A stretch of 64,000 nt of DNA, from assembly GCA_021295955.1 (NCBI GenBank), contig JAGWBJ010000005.1:254813-318812 (forward strand). The letters are read 5' to 3'. Shown one piece after another: positions 6,532-16,962 of this stretch (positions within the stretch are counted from its first letter, which is position 1; each line of letters begins with the position of its first letter). This DNA comes from Dehalococcoidia bacterium (GTDB lineage: Bacteria; Chloroflexota; Dehalococcoidia; Lucifugimonadales; JAGWBF01). The position numbers and the translations under genes were made by a program. Under the pieces are notes generated by a model that ran no database searches, was not told the DNA's origin, and was given only the letters and a program-made list of their open reading frames with translations.

Positions 6532-8923
6532 GCTCCCGCTGACCCGGCCATCCCTACCCCGGCTTCGACGCCCGGAGCTGGGTTGGGAGGCAGCGGCCTT
6601 CCTGGTCATCGCCCTGGGCGCCATGGCCCTCCGCCTATGGGAGCTGGACGGGCGGACCATGCACTACGACGAGAGCCTGCACGTCCACTACGCCTGGCGT
6701 CTGGCCAACGGTGAAGGCTACTCCCACAGCCCCTGGATGCACGGCCCCTTCCAGGTGGAGCTCACCGCCGTCATCTTCCGGCTGTTCTCCGACACGGATT
6801 TCACCGCCCGTCTGCTCTACGTCCTGTTCGGCACGGCACTGGTGTTCCTGCCCTTCTTCTTCCGCACCCACCTGGGGACCACCGGGGCCATAGTCGTTGC
6901 CCTGCTCCTTGCCCTGTCGCCGTCCCTGCTCTACTTCAGCCGCTTCGGGCGGAACGAGATCATCATGTCGGTGTGGACGGTGGCCCTTCTGATAATGCTC
7001 TGGCGCTACCTCCACGAGGGCAGGGACCGGTATCTGTACATGGCCTCGGCGGTGCTCGCCCTCATGTTCGCCACCAAGGAGACGGCCTACATCGTGGCCG
7101 TGATCTTCGGCGGCATTCTGTTCCTCGTCTCTCTCCCCGAGCTGGTGGCCGTCGCGACGGGCAGGACCAGGCTTGGCGAGATGGGTCGCGCCCCCGCCCT
7201 GCTGCTTCTCATCGTCACACTGACGTTGCCCCAGTGGGCGGCCGGCGTCAGCATTTTTCAGGAGAGCCTGGGGTTGGTGCTGGCCAACGGCGACGGCGGC
7301 ACCGGGGAGGTGGGGCTGCCCCTGTGGGGTCCTCCCTACGCCATCTTTCCCATGGCAGACCTCCCGTTGGCCGCCGATGCCCTCGTGATAGCCAGCTTCG
7401 TGGCGCTGCCCGCTGTGGCGGCGGTCACCCGCGGGGGCCGCAGGCGGGCTCCGTGGCTGCTGGGGGCTGGCGCGGCGGGCGCTCTCTGCTACGCGTTCCT
7501 GGCGCTGCCCGACGGCTTCGTCGCCCGGGACTGGCTAATCGCCTTCGCCGCCCTTGCCGTTGCCCTGGTCGCCTCGGCGGCCATCGGAATGCTGTGGCGA
7601 TGGAAGGTATGGCTACTTTGCGCGGCCATCTTCTACCTGATATGGACGGCCCTTTACACCACCTTCTTCGGCCTGTTCGTCCAGCCCCACGGCTACTGCC
7701 CCACCGAGACGGGCGCCGCCCTCAACACCCTGTGCGCCAAGGTAGGGGGCGTATTCACCGGGTCCTGGCAGGGCCTGGGCTACTGGCTGGCCCAGCAGGA
7801 GGTGGCCCGCGGCGGGCAGCCATGGTACTACCACTTCATTACCGGGTCCCTGTACGAGTTCCTCCCGCTGTTCTTCGGCCTGGCGGCCATCGTCTACTTC
7901 GTCCGAAGGGCCGACCTGCTGGGCCTCGTCCTGGCCCTCTGGGCCCTCCTGACCCTCCTCGCGTACACCATCGCGTCTGAGAAGATGCCCTGGCTCATCG
8001 TCAACATCACCGTGCCCTTCATACTGCTGTCGGGCAAGCTCATCGGCGAGCTGATAGACCGGCTGGACTGGAGACGGCTGCTGCGCAGCCCTTCCGCCCT
8101 GCCGCTGGGGCTGGCGCCGTTGGTCCTGGTCGCCGGGATATACCTCCTGAAACGATCGCTGGACCAGGGAGGCCTGGACTGGCAAGGTTGGGGGCTGGCG
8201 GCGGCCATAGCTGCAATGCTGGCCGGAAGCGCCTTCCTGCTGCTACGCAGCCGTCCCCGCGTGGGGGTGTCCCTGGCCGGCCTGGGCGTCGCCGCCCTCA
8301 TGCTCGGATTCAGCACCTTCGTCGGGTTCAGGGTCACCTACAGCTACGACGACACGCCGGTCGAGATGCTCGTATACGCCCAGGGCAGCGCCGACCTCGT
8401 CAGAGTCCTGGACGACCTGGAGCGGGAGGGCGTCATTCCCGACGAGGCGGCCCGGCCCGCGGTGGAGATGGACTACGAGATATGGTACCCGATGAACTGG
8501 TACGTGAGACAGTCCCAGCGGGAGGGCTCGGTCGAGTTCCGCTGCTACAAATCGGAGACCGACGCGGACTACCAGCCCTGGTGCAGTCCCGTGAGCGAGC
8601 CGCCCTCCACCGGGGCCATTCTTCTCATCGAGGGCCACGCCAAACGGTATAGGAGCCACCTGGAGGGACACCAGGCCTCGGGGCCTCTCAAGGACCTCCT
8701 CTGGTTCCCCGAGGACACATACCGCCGTCCGGGAGCCAGCAGAGAGGAGCAGTGGTCTCCCGCGGAGCTGAAGGAGGACGCCCGCTTCATCGTCGACAAA
8801 GTGACAGCGGGGCAGTCGTGGAAGGACGCGATGGACTACTTCCTCTTCCGCCGGCTGGACTACCAGTGGTGGGACTCCAAGTTCTTCTCCTACGTGTCTC
8901 CGGAGGGTGACGGCTCGGGTTGA
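6515..8923 (+). CDS. TIGR03663-type membrane glycosyltransferase (GT-C fold)
   Basis: 802 aa, many transmembrane segments. The N-terminal MRLWELDGRTMHYDESLHVHYAWRL contains the acidic D-E pair in the first extracytoplasmic loop that PMT/GT-C enzymes use as catalytic residues. HSPWMHGPFQVELTAVIFRLFSDTDFTARL and SRFGRNEIIMSVWTVALL match the TIGR03663 family of Chloroflexota and archaea. A large hydrophilic C-terminal portion (about 640-802) includes EIWYPMNWYVR. It presumably transfers a sugar from a polyprenyl-phosphate donor on the outer face of the membrane; the acceptor is unknown. It starts at GTG 6515 inside the preceding DUF2298 gene. The stop codon (8921-8923) lies inside the promoter of the next gene. 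Confidence 0.8.
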   Translation: MQTLDRLPLTRPSLPRLRRPELGWEAAAFLVIALGAMALRLWELDGRTMHYDESLHVHYAWRLANGEGYSHSPWMHGPFQVELTAVIFRLFSDTDFTARLLYVLFGTALVFLPFFFRTHLGTTGAIVVALLLALSPSLLYFSRFGRNEIIMSVWTVALLIMLWRYLHEGRDRYLYMASAVLALMFATKETAYIVAVIFGGILFLVSLPELVAVATGRTRLGEMGRAPALLLLIVTLTLPQWAAGVSIFQESLGLVLANGDGGTGEVGLPLWGPPYAIFPMADLPLAADALVIASFVALPAVAAVTRGGRRRAPWLLGAGAAGALCYAFLALPDGFVARDWLIAFAALAVALVASAAIGMLWRWKVWLLCAAIFYLIWTALYTTFFGLFVQPHGYCPTETGAALNTLCAKVGGVFTGSWQGLGYWLAQQEVARGGQPWYYHFITGSLYEFLPLFFGLAAIVYFVRRADLLGLVLALWALLTLLAYTIASEKMPWLIVNITVPFILLSGKLIGELIDRLDWRRLLRSPSALPLGLAPLVLVAGIYLLKRSLDQGGLDWQGWGLAAAIAAMLAGSAFLLLRSRPRVGVSLAGLGVAALMLGFSTFVGFRVTYSYDDTPVEMLVYAQGSADLVRVLDDLEREGVIPDEAARPAVEMDYEIWYPMNWYVRQSQREGSVEFRCYKSETDADYQPWCSPVSEPPSTGAILLIEGHAKRYRSHLEGHQASGPLKDLLWFPEDTYRRPGASREEQWSPAELKEDARFIVDKVTAGQSWKDAMDYFLFRRLDYQWWDSKFFSYVSPEGDGSG

Positions 8924-8949
8924 CACCCTTCTTGGCGCGGGACTACAAT
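8920..8949 (+). promoter_or_regulatory. Promoter of the bifunctional-nuclease-domain gene
   Basis: TTGACA (8920-8925), 18-base spacer, TACAAT (8944-8949), 30 bases before the ATG. The -35 box overlaps the stop codon of the upstream gene. Confidence 0.6.
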
Positions 8950-8978
8950 AGGGCCTCTGAGAGGAGGGACACCGGTCA

Positions 8979-9536
8979 ATGCTGGAAGTAGTAATCGACA
9001 GCATCCGAGTGAGCTTGATGAACTACCAGCGGGTCGTGATTCTGAAGGAGAAAGAATCGGACCGGTACCTACCCATCTGGATCGGGCCGGCGGAAGCCGA
9101 CGCGATCGCGGTCAAGCTCCAGGACATATCCGTTCCCAGACCCCTGACCCACGACCTCCTACGCACGGTCATCGACGACCTGGGCGGGGCCGTCCATCAC
9201 ATCCTGGTGAACGACCTGGAGAGCGACACCTTCTACGCCAAGGTGATCATAAACGTCAACGGCAAGAGCCTGGAGGTGGACTCCCGTCCCAGCGACGCCA
9301 TCGCCCTGGCCGTTCGGGTCCAGGTGCCCATCTTCGTAGAGGAGCAGGTCCTGGAGAAGGCCGGCATCCTCCTGGACAAGGAGACGGGCAAGCCCCTGCT
9401 ACCCGAGGACGCGGCGGACCAGACCGAGAAGTCCCCGGATGTGAAGGAGGAGGAGCTCCGCAGGATGTCGGCCTTTACCGACTTCATCAACAGCTTGGAC
9501 CTGGAGGACTTCGGAAAGCAGCAACAGGAGAGATAG
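8979..9536 (+). CDS. Bifunctional nuclease (BFN/DUF151) domain protein
   Basis: 185 aa. Residues 1-125 form a DUF151 domain: EVVIDSIRVSLMNYQRVVILKE, the YLPIWIGPAEADAIA motif, RPLTHDLLRTVIDDLGG and SRPSDAIALAVRVQVPIFVEE. Plant and some bacterial members have DNase/RNase activity; most bacterial ones are uncharacterised. The C-terminal 60 residues are acidic and charged, ending in a DFINSLDLEDFG helix, and carry no UvrB/C motif. The gene has its own promoter (8920-8949), a GGAGGG ribosome-binding site, and is closed by the strong terminator at 9573-9603. It is therefore a single-gene transcript separating the glycosyltransferase pair from the ATP synthase operon. Confidence 0.88.
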   Translation: MLEVVIDSIRVSLMNYQRVVILKEKESDRYLPIWIGPAEADAIAVKLQDISVPRPLTHDLLRTVIDDLGGAVHHILVNDLESDTFYAKVIINVNGKSLEVDSRPSDAIALAVRVQVPIFVEEQVLEKAGILLDKETGKPLLPEDAADQTEKSPDVKEEELRRMSAFTDFINSLDLEDFGKQQQER

Positions 9537-9572
9537 CGTACCCCTCGGACCCCCAGAGTCAACCGAGAAAGA

Positions 9573-9603
9573 CCCCCGGCCGTCCTTGGCCGGGGGTTTT
9601 TTT
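9573..9603 (+). terminator. Rho-independent terminator
   Basis: A perfect 9-bp stem, CCCCCGGCC (9573-9581) with GGCCGGGGG (9588-9596), six-base loop, followed by seven T. It ends the BFN-gene transcript before the atp operon. Confidence 0.92.
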
Positions 9604-9630
9604 GCCGGGCTCCCTGGCAGGAGAAGTCGG

Positions 9631-9659
9631 TTGACGCCCGATGTAACTAGTGATAGGAT
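9631..9659 (+). promoter_or_regulatory. Promoter of the atp operon
   Basis: TTGACG (9631-9636), 17-base spacer, TAGGAT (9654-9659), located between the terminator and the first atp gene. It predicts transcription from about 9666. That makes a GTG start at 9650 unlikely and favours the ATG codons at 9674 or 9680. Confidence 0.5.
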
Positions 9660-9673
9660 TCACTAGGCCTGAG

Positions 9674-9919
9674 ATGGGTATGCCATGGTGGGTGCTGGCC
9701 TTCCGACTGTCGGGGCTGGGGTTCTACATAGCCCTCTGCACCGTAGGTGGCATTGTGGGGGGAGTGCTGGTGGACAGGGCCTTGGGCACCAAGGTTATCT
9801 TTCTGTTGGTGGGTCTAATCTTGGGATGCGCCTCAGCGTTTTACGGGACTTACAAAATGGTGTCCCCCCTCCTCATCTCCAACGGGAGTGACGGGCCCCC
9901 GAGCGGGAGGGATGGGTAG
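9674..9919 (+). CDS. AtpI/AtpZ-like small membrane protein of the ATP synthase operon
   Basis: 81 aa from ATG 9674; the frame is open to GTG 9650. There are two hydrophobic helices, LSGLGFYIALCTVGGIVGGVLVD and VIFLLVGLILGCASAFYGTYKMV, separated by a short RALGTK loop. This is the layout of AtpZ/AtpI-family proteins that assist c-ring assembly or act as an Mg2+/Ca2+ entry partner beside the ATP synthase. The glycine-rich first helix and the xDRxLGTxxxFLLxGLxLG pattern are typical. It is the first gene of the operon, and its TAG stop shares one base with the GTG start of atpB. The start choice rests on the promoter position, since no clear Shine-Dalgarno precedes any candidate. Confidence 0.72.
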   Translation: MGMPWWVLAFRLSGLGFYIALCTVGGIVGGVLVDRALGTKVIFLLVGLILGCASAFYGTYKMVSPLLISNGSDGPPSGRDG

Positions 9920-10941
9920 TGCCCTCCGGCGCCGGAGCTCGGCGGCTCCTGCTACTGGGCGGTCTCGCCCTTCTGGCCCTTTTCGTCGCGGGCCTAATCA
10001 CCGGGGCCATCGGGACGGCCATCCTCAGAGGCGAGGACCAGGACCCGCTTCTGCCCCAGCCCCAGGTCCACCTTCCGCCCCAGCCCATATTCCCCGCCGA
10101 GGCCCGCAGCGAGCACAACTTTGCGCCCAACAAGGCCGACGAGGGCCACGGGTCGGGGGACGAAGCCATAGGGAAGAAGCCGTACCACTTCACGCCCCTG
10201 GGCATGTTCGACTTCGCCATCACCAACACCATGTTATCGGCCTGGGTCACGACCCTGGTGCTGCTTGGCATCTTCCTGTTTGGCGTAAGAAAGGCCAAGA
10301 TGGTGCCCGGCAGGCTGCAAAACCTGGTGGAGATGGCCGTCGAGGCGCTGCTGGGGTTCGTGGAGGGAGTTATCGGAAGGGACATGGGCCGACGGGTCTT
10401 CCCCCTCATCGCCACCGTGTTCCTCTTCGTGGCCTTCAATGCGTGGATAGCCCTGCTGCCCATCTATCCGTCCCTGGGGTTCAAGGACAGCGACGGAGAC
10501 ATAGCGGCCCACCTGGTGCGCTCGGCAGGCACCGACCTGAACATGCCCCTGGCCCTGGCCTTGGTGTCCTTCGTCTTCGTGGAGTACTGGGGACTGCGCA
10601 TGCTGGGCTTCGGGTACCTGGGCAAGTTCATCCCCGTCGGCCAGTTCTTCCGCAACGTCCGGCGGGGACAGCTATTCCAGGCGGGCATTTCCCTGTTCGT
10701 GGGCTTCCTGGAGGGGATAAGCGAGCTGGTCCGGGTGGTGAGCTTCACCTTCAGGCTGTTTGGAAACATGACCGCCGGCGAGGTCCTGGTGTTGATGGCG
10801 GCCTTCCTGGTACCCTTTGTGGCCACGGTGGCCGTGTACGGGTTGGAACTGCTGGTGGGTGCGGTCCAGGCCCTCATCTTCGCGGGCCTGACCCTGGTGT
10901 TCGTGACGGTGGCAACGACGCCCCACGAAGAGGAACACTGA
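9919..10941 (+). CDS. atpB: ATP synthase subunit a
   Basis: 340 aa, Fo stator subunit forming the proton half-channels against the c-ring. The essential arginine is R279 in VVSFTFRLFGNMTAGE. Other family marks are the N-x-M-A-type segment NTMLSAWVTTLVLLGIFLF and FVAFNAWIALLPIYP. An N-terminal membrane helix (residues 8-35) is followed by a proline-rich, His-containing stretch of about 55 residues (37-92) before the usual core, so the protein is longer than the 240-280 aa of many subunits a. The start is GTG 9919, overlapping the preceding stop by one base. Confidence 0.95.
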   Translation: MPSGAGARRLLLLGGLALLALFVAGLITGAIGTAILRGEDQDPLLPQPQVHLPPQPIFPAEARSEHNFAPNKADEGHGSGDEAIGKKPYHFTPLGMFDFAITNTMLSAWVTTLVLLGIFLFGVRKAKMVPGRLQNLVEMAVEALLGFVEGVIGRDMGRRVFPLIATVFLFVAFNAWIALLPIYPSLGFKDSDGDIAAHLVRSAGTDLNMPLALALVSFVFVEYWGLRMLGFGYLGKFIPVGQFFRNVRRGQLFQAGISLFVGFLEGISELVRVVSFTFRLFGNMTAGEVLVLMAAFLVPFVATVAVYGLELLVGAVQALIFAGLTLVFVTVATTPHEEEH

Positions 10942-10969
10942 GCCAAGCTGCACCGAAGGAGACGGTGAC

Positions 10970-11065
10970 ATGGATTTCATAATCATAGGCCTGCTGGTTG
11001 TGTCCATCGGTCTGAGCGCCGCAGCACTGGGAGTGGCGAGCGCCGGGCTCATGCGCAACGACTAG
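10970..11065 (+). CDS. 31-residue single-helix membrane peptide between atpB and atpE
   Basis: This short ORF runs from ATG 10970 to TAG 11063-11065. It is preceded by a strong GAAGGAG ribosome-binding site seven bases before the ATG. The product reads MDFIIIGLLVVSIGLSAAA, then LGVASAGLMRND. It has one hydrophobic helix of about 25 residues with small-residue spacing (G, S, A), a negative N-terminal residue and an RND tail. It fills the space between atpB (28-base gap) and atpE. Position, start signal and composition all suggest a real small membrane protein of the ATP synthase operon. I do not recognise a family, and a role in c-ring assembly or as an Fo accessory is only a guess from location. 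Confidence 0.6.
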   Translation: MDFIIIGLLVVSIGLSAAALGVASAGLMRND

Positions 11066-11082
11066 CACACGGACCATCTTAA

Positions 11083-11409
<327 letters not shown>

Positions 11410-11493
11410 GCGGGGGCCGGCACGAAGCTCGATAGCCGAGGAACATTGGGCGCCTTGCAAAGACTGGGCGCCTTGGGAAATTGGGGGTAAGCC

Positions 11494-11994
11494 TTGGAGG
11501 ATCTGGGACTCAACTTCCCCAGCCTGATAATATTTCTGGTCAACTTCCTCATACTGTTGGGGATACTGTACCTGTTCGCCTACAAGCCGATCCTTCGGAT
11601 AATGGACCAGCGGTCGGAGCGGATCAGGGAGAGCCTGGAGGCGGCCGAGCGGGCCCGCGAGGATGCCGACCGGTCCCAGGCCGATACCCAAAGGCAGCTT
11701 GCAGAAGCGCGGGCCGAGGGCCAGAAGCTCATCGACCAGGCCAGGGAGCTTGCCGACAAGTATCGCAGCGAGGAGCAGGAGAAGGCCCGGCAGGAGGCTG
11801 AGGCGTTCGTCGCCAGGGCCAGGGAGGACATCCAGAGGGAGCGGGACGCCGCCGTCCAGGAGGTAAGGTCCCACTTCGCCGATCTGGCCATATCCACCGC
11901 CGAGAAGGTCATCGAGCGCTCCCTGGACCGGGACGCCCACGGCGACCTCATCGCCAGGGTACTGGAGGAGGGCGAGACCCTTCGCCGGGGTTAG
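11494..11994 (+). CDS. atpF: ATP synthase subunit b
   Basis: 166 aa peripheral-stalk subunit. A single N-terminal membrane helix (LNFPSLIIFLVNFLILLGILYLFAY, residues 6-30) is followed by a long charged coiled coil rich in R, E, A and Q that holds F1 to Fo. The end, LAISTAEKVIERSLDRDAHGDLI, is typical of the delta-binding region. The start must be TTG 11494: no ATG or GTG occurs between it and the membrane helix, and a GGGGGTAA stretch precedes it. The 84-base gap after atpE carries a 10-base direct repeat, GGGCGCCTTG, at 11448 and 11466. Confidence 0.94.
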   Translation: MEDLGLNFPSLIIFLVNFLILLGILYLFAYKPILRIMDQRSERIRESLEAAERAREDADRSQADTQRQLAEARAEGQKLIDQARELADKYRSEEQEKARQEAEAFVARAREDIQRERDAAVQEVRSHFADLAISTAEKVIERSLDRDAHGDLIARVLEEGETLRRG

Positions 11995-12000
11995 CAATGT

Positions 12001-12552
12001 ATGCCTGATAGCGCGTCAGCCAAGAGGTACGCCCAGGCGGTATTCGACCTGGCCCTGGAGCGGGAGCGCCTGGAGCAGTGGGCGGAGGGCCTCGGCGCTC
12101 TGTGCCGCGCCATGGAGAACCTGGACATGTTCGGGTTCCTGGAGCACGCCAAGGTGACCATGCCCCAGAAGGTCCGCACCATCGGGGAGGCCCTCCCGGA
12201 CGTGGACCCACTGCTGAGGAACCTCCTCTGCGTTCTGGTGGACAGGGGCCTGACCGAGCTGGTCCCCGAGGTGGAGAAGGGCTACCGCCGTTTGCTGGAC
12301 GCTCACATGGGCAGGGAGCAGGTGCAGGTCTCGTCCGCCGTACCCCTGGAGGACTCGGAGCAGAAGAACATCTCCGACTTCCTCTCGGGACTAATCCGCA
12401 AGGAAGTGGTCATGGAGACCCGCGTGGACCCCTCCATTCTGGGAGGTTTGGTCATCCGCGTAGGCGACCGGCTCATCGACGGCAGCACCCGGACCCGGTT
12501 GGCCGAGATGGGCAAGCGGTTGCAGCAGGGAGCTATCGAGGCGAGCGCATAA
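12001..12552 (+). CDS. atpH: ATP synthase subunit delta
   Basis: 183 aa. It caps the F1 alpha3-beta3 head and binds the b-subunit stalk. The N-terminal helical bundle starts KRYAQAVFDLALERERLEQWAEGL, which is characteristic (RYAxALFxLA). The C-terminal part has AVPLEDSEQKNISDFLSGLIRKEVVMETRVDPSILGGLVIRVGDRLIDGS, the conserved D-P-x-x-x-G-G-x-x-x-x-x-G-x-x-x-x-D-x-S pattern of OSCP/delta. The ATG is six bases after the atpF stop, in the usual F-H-A order. Confidence 0.95.
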   Translation: MPDSASAKRYAQAVFDLALERERLEQWAEGLGALCRAMENLDMFGFLEHAKVTMPQKVRTIGEALPDVDPLLRNLLCVLVDRGLTELVPEVEKGYRRLLDAHMGREQVQVSSAVPLEDSEQKNISDFLSGLIRKEVVMETRVDPSILGGLVIRVGDRLIDGSTRTRLAEMGKRLQQGAIEASA

Positions 12553-12615
12553 GCCAGTCGAGCCGGCGCCGTTGCCCGATGGGAGCGGCGCCGACGGCAC
12601 TCAGGAGGTAAACCG

Positions 12616-14133
12616 GTGACTACCCGAGGCCAAGACATAGTCTCCGTCATCCGAAGGCAGATAGAGGAGTTCGGATCCGAGCTGACCCTCGTCGACGTGG
12701 GCACCGTCGTCGAGGTGGGAGACGGCATAGCCCGAATCCAGGGGCTCCAGGGGGCCCAGTACAACGAGATCCTGGAGTTTCCCAACGGCGTCATGGGCCT
12801 CGCCCTGAACCTGGAAGAGGACACGGTGGGCGCGGCCATCATGGGGGACCCCAACGCCGTCAAGGAGGGCGATACGGTACGCTCCACGGGCCGCATCATC
12901 GAGGTGCCCGTGGGCGCCGCCTTGGTGGGCAGGGTGGTGGACCCCCTGGGACGGCCGCTGGACGGCAAGGGTCCCGTTAACGCCGACCGGACCCTGCCGG
13001 TGGAGCGCATCGCTCCCAACGTCGTGACCCGACAGTCGGTGGACACCCCCGTCCAGACCGGGGTGAAAGCCATAGACTCCATGATCCCCATCGGCAGGGG
13101 GCAGCGAGAGCTCATCATCGGCGACAGGTCCACCGGCAAGACGGCCATCGCCATCGACGCCATCATCAACCAGAAGGGCCAGGACCTGATCTGCATCTAC
13201 GTGGCCATCGGCCAGAAACAGGGGAAGGTGGCCCAGGTGCTGGCCAGCCTGGAGGAGAACGGCGCCATGGACCACACCCTGGTGGTGGCCGCCAACGCAT
13301 CGGACCCGGCGCCCCTCCAGTACATCGCCCCCTACGCCGGCTGCGCCATGGCCGAAGCCTTCCTGGCCGAGGGCAAGGACTCGCTGATCATATACGACGA
13401 CCTGACCAAGCACGCTTGGGCGTACAGGCAGCTATCCCTGCTGCTCCGCAGGCCCGCAGGCCGGGAGGCCTACCCGGGGGACGTCTTCTACCTGCACAGC
13501 CGGCTCCTGGAGCGGGCGGCCAAGCTGGCCCCGGAGTTCGGCGGCGGCTCCATAACCGCCCTGCCCATCATCGAGACCCAGGCTGGAGACGTCTCCGCGT
13601 ACATTCCCACCAATGTTATCTCTATCACCGACGGGCAGATATACCTGGAGCCCGAGCTGTTCAACTCGGGCATCCGTCCCGCAGTGAACGTGGGCCTCTC
13701 GGTGTCCCGCGTGGGGGGCGCGGCCCAGACCAGGGCGATCCGCAAGGTCGCCGGACGGCTCCGCCTGGACCTGGCCCAGTACCGGGAGCTGGCCACCTTC
13801 GCCCAGTTCGGCACCGCCGACCTGGACCGGGCCACCCGGGCCCAGCTCGAACGGGGGCAGCGGAGCACCGAAATCCTCAAGCAGCTCCAATATCAGCCCA
13901 TGAGCCTGGAGCAAGAGGTGATAGTCCTCTACGCCGTCAACAACGGGGACTTGGACGACGTTCCCGTCACCAGATGCCAGGAGTTCGAGGACGGGCTGCT
14001 GAGGTACGTGGAATCGACCAAGCCCGACATCGCCCGGGCCATCTCCGAGAGCAAGGACATAGCCGACGACACCGAAGCGGCGCTCAAGGAGGCGATCCAG
14101 GAGTTCAAGTCCACCTTCAACCTAACGGAGTAG
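12616..14133 (+). CDS. atpA: ATP synthase subunit alpha
   Basis: 505 aa, non-catalytic nucleotide-binding subunit of F1. It has an N-terminal beta-barrel, then the P-loop [13 protein letters not shown] (169-181), [15 protein letters not shown] and [30 protein letters not shown]. The arginine finger region is in [40 protein letters not shown]. Length and order match the family. The start is GTG 12616 after an excellent AGGAGGTAAAC site. Confidence 0.98.
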   Translation: MTTRGQDIVSVIRRQIEEFGSELTLVDVGTVVEVGDGIARIQGLQGAQYNEILEFPNGVMGLALNLEEDTVGAAIMGDPNAVKEGDTVRSTGRIIEVPVGAALVGRVVDPLGRPLDGKGPVNADRTLPVERIAPNVVTRQSVDTPVQTGVKAIDSMIPIGRGQRELIIGDRSTGKTAIAIDAIINQKGQDLICIYVAIGQKQGKVAQVLASLEENGAMDHTLVVAANASDPAPLQYIAPYAGCAMAEAFLAEGKDSLIIYDDLTKHAWAYRQLSLLLRRPAGREAYPGDVFYLHSRLLERAAKLAPEFGGGSITALPIIETQAGDVSAYIPTNVISITDGQIYLEPELFNSGIRPAVNVGLSVSRVGGAAQTRAIRKVAGRLRLDLAQYRELATFAQFGTADLDRATRAQLERGQRSTEILKQLQYQPMSLEQEVIVLYAVNNGDLDDVPVTRCQEFEDGLLRYVESTKPDIARAISESKDIADDTEAALKEAIQEFKSTFNLTE

Positions 14134-14201
14134 GAATCGGACCGCCGGGGCGCGTGACTCACGTTGGCCCCGTCTCCACAGCAGGTCCCGACAGGTAGGA
14201 A

Positions 14202-15062
14202 ATGGCAAGCATCCGGCAGATAAGGCGCCGCATCCGGAGCATCGAGAACACCGCCAAGGTGACCAAGGCGATGGAGATGATCGCCGCGTCCAAGATGCGC
14301 CGCGCCCAAGCCAGCGTGCTGGCCGGGCGCCCGTACTCGGAGAAGATCCAGCAGGTGATCGCCGACCTGGCGGCCCAACCCAGCGAGGACGGCACCTCCT
14401 CCCAGCCACTGCTGGAGGCCCGGCCCATCCAGCGGGTGGGTCTCGTGCACATCACCCCGGACCGGGGCCTGTGCGGCGGCCTCCACTCCAACCTGAACAG
14501 GCGGGTGAGCCAGTTCATCATCGAGCAGCAGGTGCCGGCCACCATCGTGGCCGTCGGACGCAAGGGCAGGGACTTCATGGTCCGATACGGCCAGGACGTG
14601 AAGGCCGTATTCATCAACCTGGGCGACCGACCAGCCCTGGCCGACACCATAGCCATATCCAGCATGGTGATCGACCAGTACACCAAGGGCGAGGTCGACG
14701 AGGTGCACCTGTCCTACGTGGAGTTCGTGTCCACCACCGTCCAGCGTCCCGTGGTCAAGCGCCTGCTCCCCATAGTGCCCGCCGAGCTGACCGCCTACGA
14801 GCGGGTGGGGTACATATACGAGCCCAGCGGCCAGGTGGTGCTTGGCTCCCTGCTGCCCAGGTTCGTAGAGATGGAGATATACCATGCCCTCCTGGAGCTG
14901 ATAGCCAGCGAGCAGTCGGCCAGGATGGTGGCCATGCGCAACGCCACCGAGAACGCGGGAGAGATGGTGGATGACCTGACACTCCTGGCCAACAAGGTCC
15001 GCCAGGAGAGCATCACCAACGAGCTGCTGGACATCCTGGGCGGCTCGGAAGTGCTGGCATAA
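14202..15062 (+). CDS. atpG: ATP synthase subunit gamma
   Basis: 286 aa central rotor shaft. The N-terminal helix ASIRQIRRRIRSIENTAKVTKAMEMIAASKMRRAQ and the C-terminal helix ASEQSARMVAMRNATENAGEMVDDLTLLANKVRQESITNELLDILGGSEVL form the antiparallel coiled coil that turns inside alpha3-beta3. The middle domain has TPDRGLCGGLHSNLNR. The start is ATG 14202 with TAGGAAA upstream, 68 bases after atpA. Confidence 0.97.
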   Translation: MASIRQIRRRIRSIENTAKVTKAMEMIAASKMRRAQASVLAGRPYSEKIQQVIADLAAQPSEDGTSSQPLLEARPIQRVGLVHITPDRGLCGGLHSNLNRRVSQFIIEQQVPATIVAVGRKGRDFMVRYGQDVKAVFINLGDRPALADTIAISSMVIDQYTKGEVDEVHLSYVEFVSTTVQRPVVKRLLPIVPAELTAYERVGYIYEPSGQVVLGSLLPRFVEMEIYHALLELIASEQSARMVAMRNATENAGEMVDDLTLLANKVRQESITNELLDILGGSEVLA

Positions 15063-15095
15063 GGGCAACGCCTTTGTCTTCCTCGCGTAAGGTAG

Positions 15096-16514
<1,419 letters not shown>

Positions 16515-16523
16515 GGGGCGCTC

Positions 16524-16955
16524 ATGGTAACGATGCTCCTGGAGATAGTGACCGCCGAGCGAGAGGTCTACTCGGACGACGTGGAGGCGGTCAACGCCCC
16601 CGGGGTCGAGGGAGACCTGGGGATACTACCCCATCACGCTCCCCTGATGACAAGTCTCCAGCCGGGGGAGCTGATGATCCGCAAGGACGGCCGGGACGAG
16701 TACCTGATGGTGAGCGGAGGGTTCCTGGAGGTGATGGGGAACCGGGTGACCATCCTGGCCGACGCGTGCGAGCGGTCCGACGAGATCGACGAGCAACGCG
16801 CCCAGGAAGCGATGGGGCGGGCCCAGGAGCGGATTGCGAACCGCACCGCGGACCTGGACCTGGAGCAGGCCGCCAGTGCCTTCAGGCGTGCCGAGACCCG
16901 CTTGAGGATAGCGCGCCGGCGGCGGACCCGCGCCGCGCCTCCCCCCGGGGCCTAG
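16524..16955 (+). CDS. atpC: ATP synthase subunit epsilon
   Basis: 143 aa. The N-terminal beta-sandwich has EIVTAEREVYSDDVEAVNAPGVEGDLGILPHHAPLMTSLQPGEL, the hallmark of the family, and FLEVMGNRVTILADACERSDEID. It is followed by the C-terminal helix pair (AQEAMGRAQERIANRTADLDLEQAASAFRRAETRLRIARRR) that can inhibit rotation. The tail is arginine-rich and proline-ended. It is the last gene of the atp operon and converges on rex, whose stop is only 7 bases away. No terminator hairpin with a T-run is visible between them. Confidence 0.95.
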   Translation: MVTMLLEIVTAEREVYSDDVEAVNAPGVEGDLGILPHHAPLMTSLQPGELMIRKDGRDEYLMVSGGFLEVMGNRVTILADACERSDEIDEQRAQEAMGRAQERIANRTADLDLEQAASAFRRAETRLRIARRRRTRAAPPPGA

Positions 16956-16962
16956 TCGCCGC

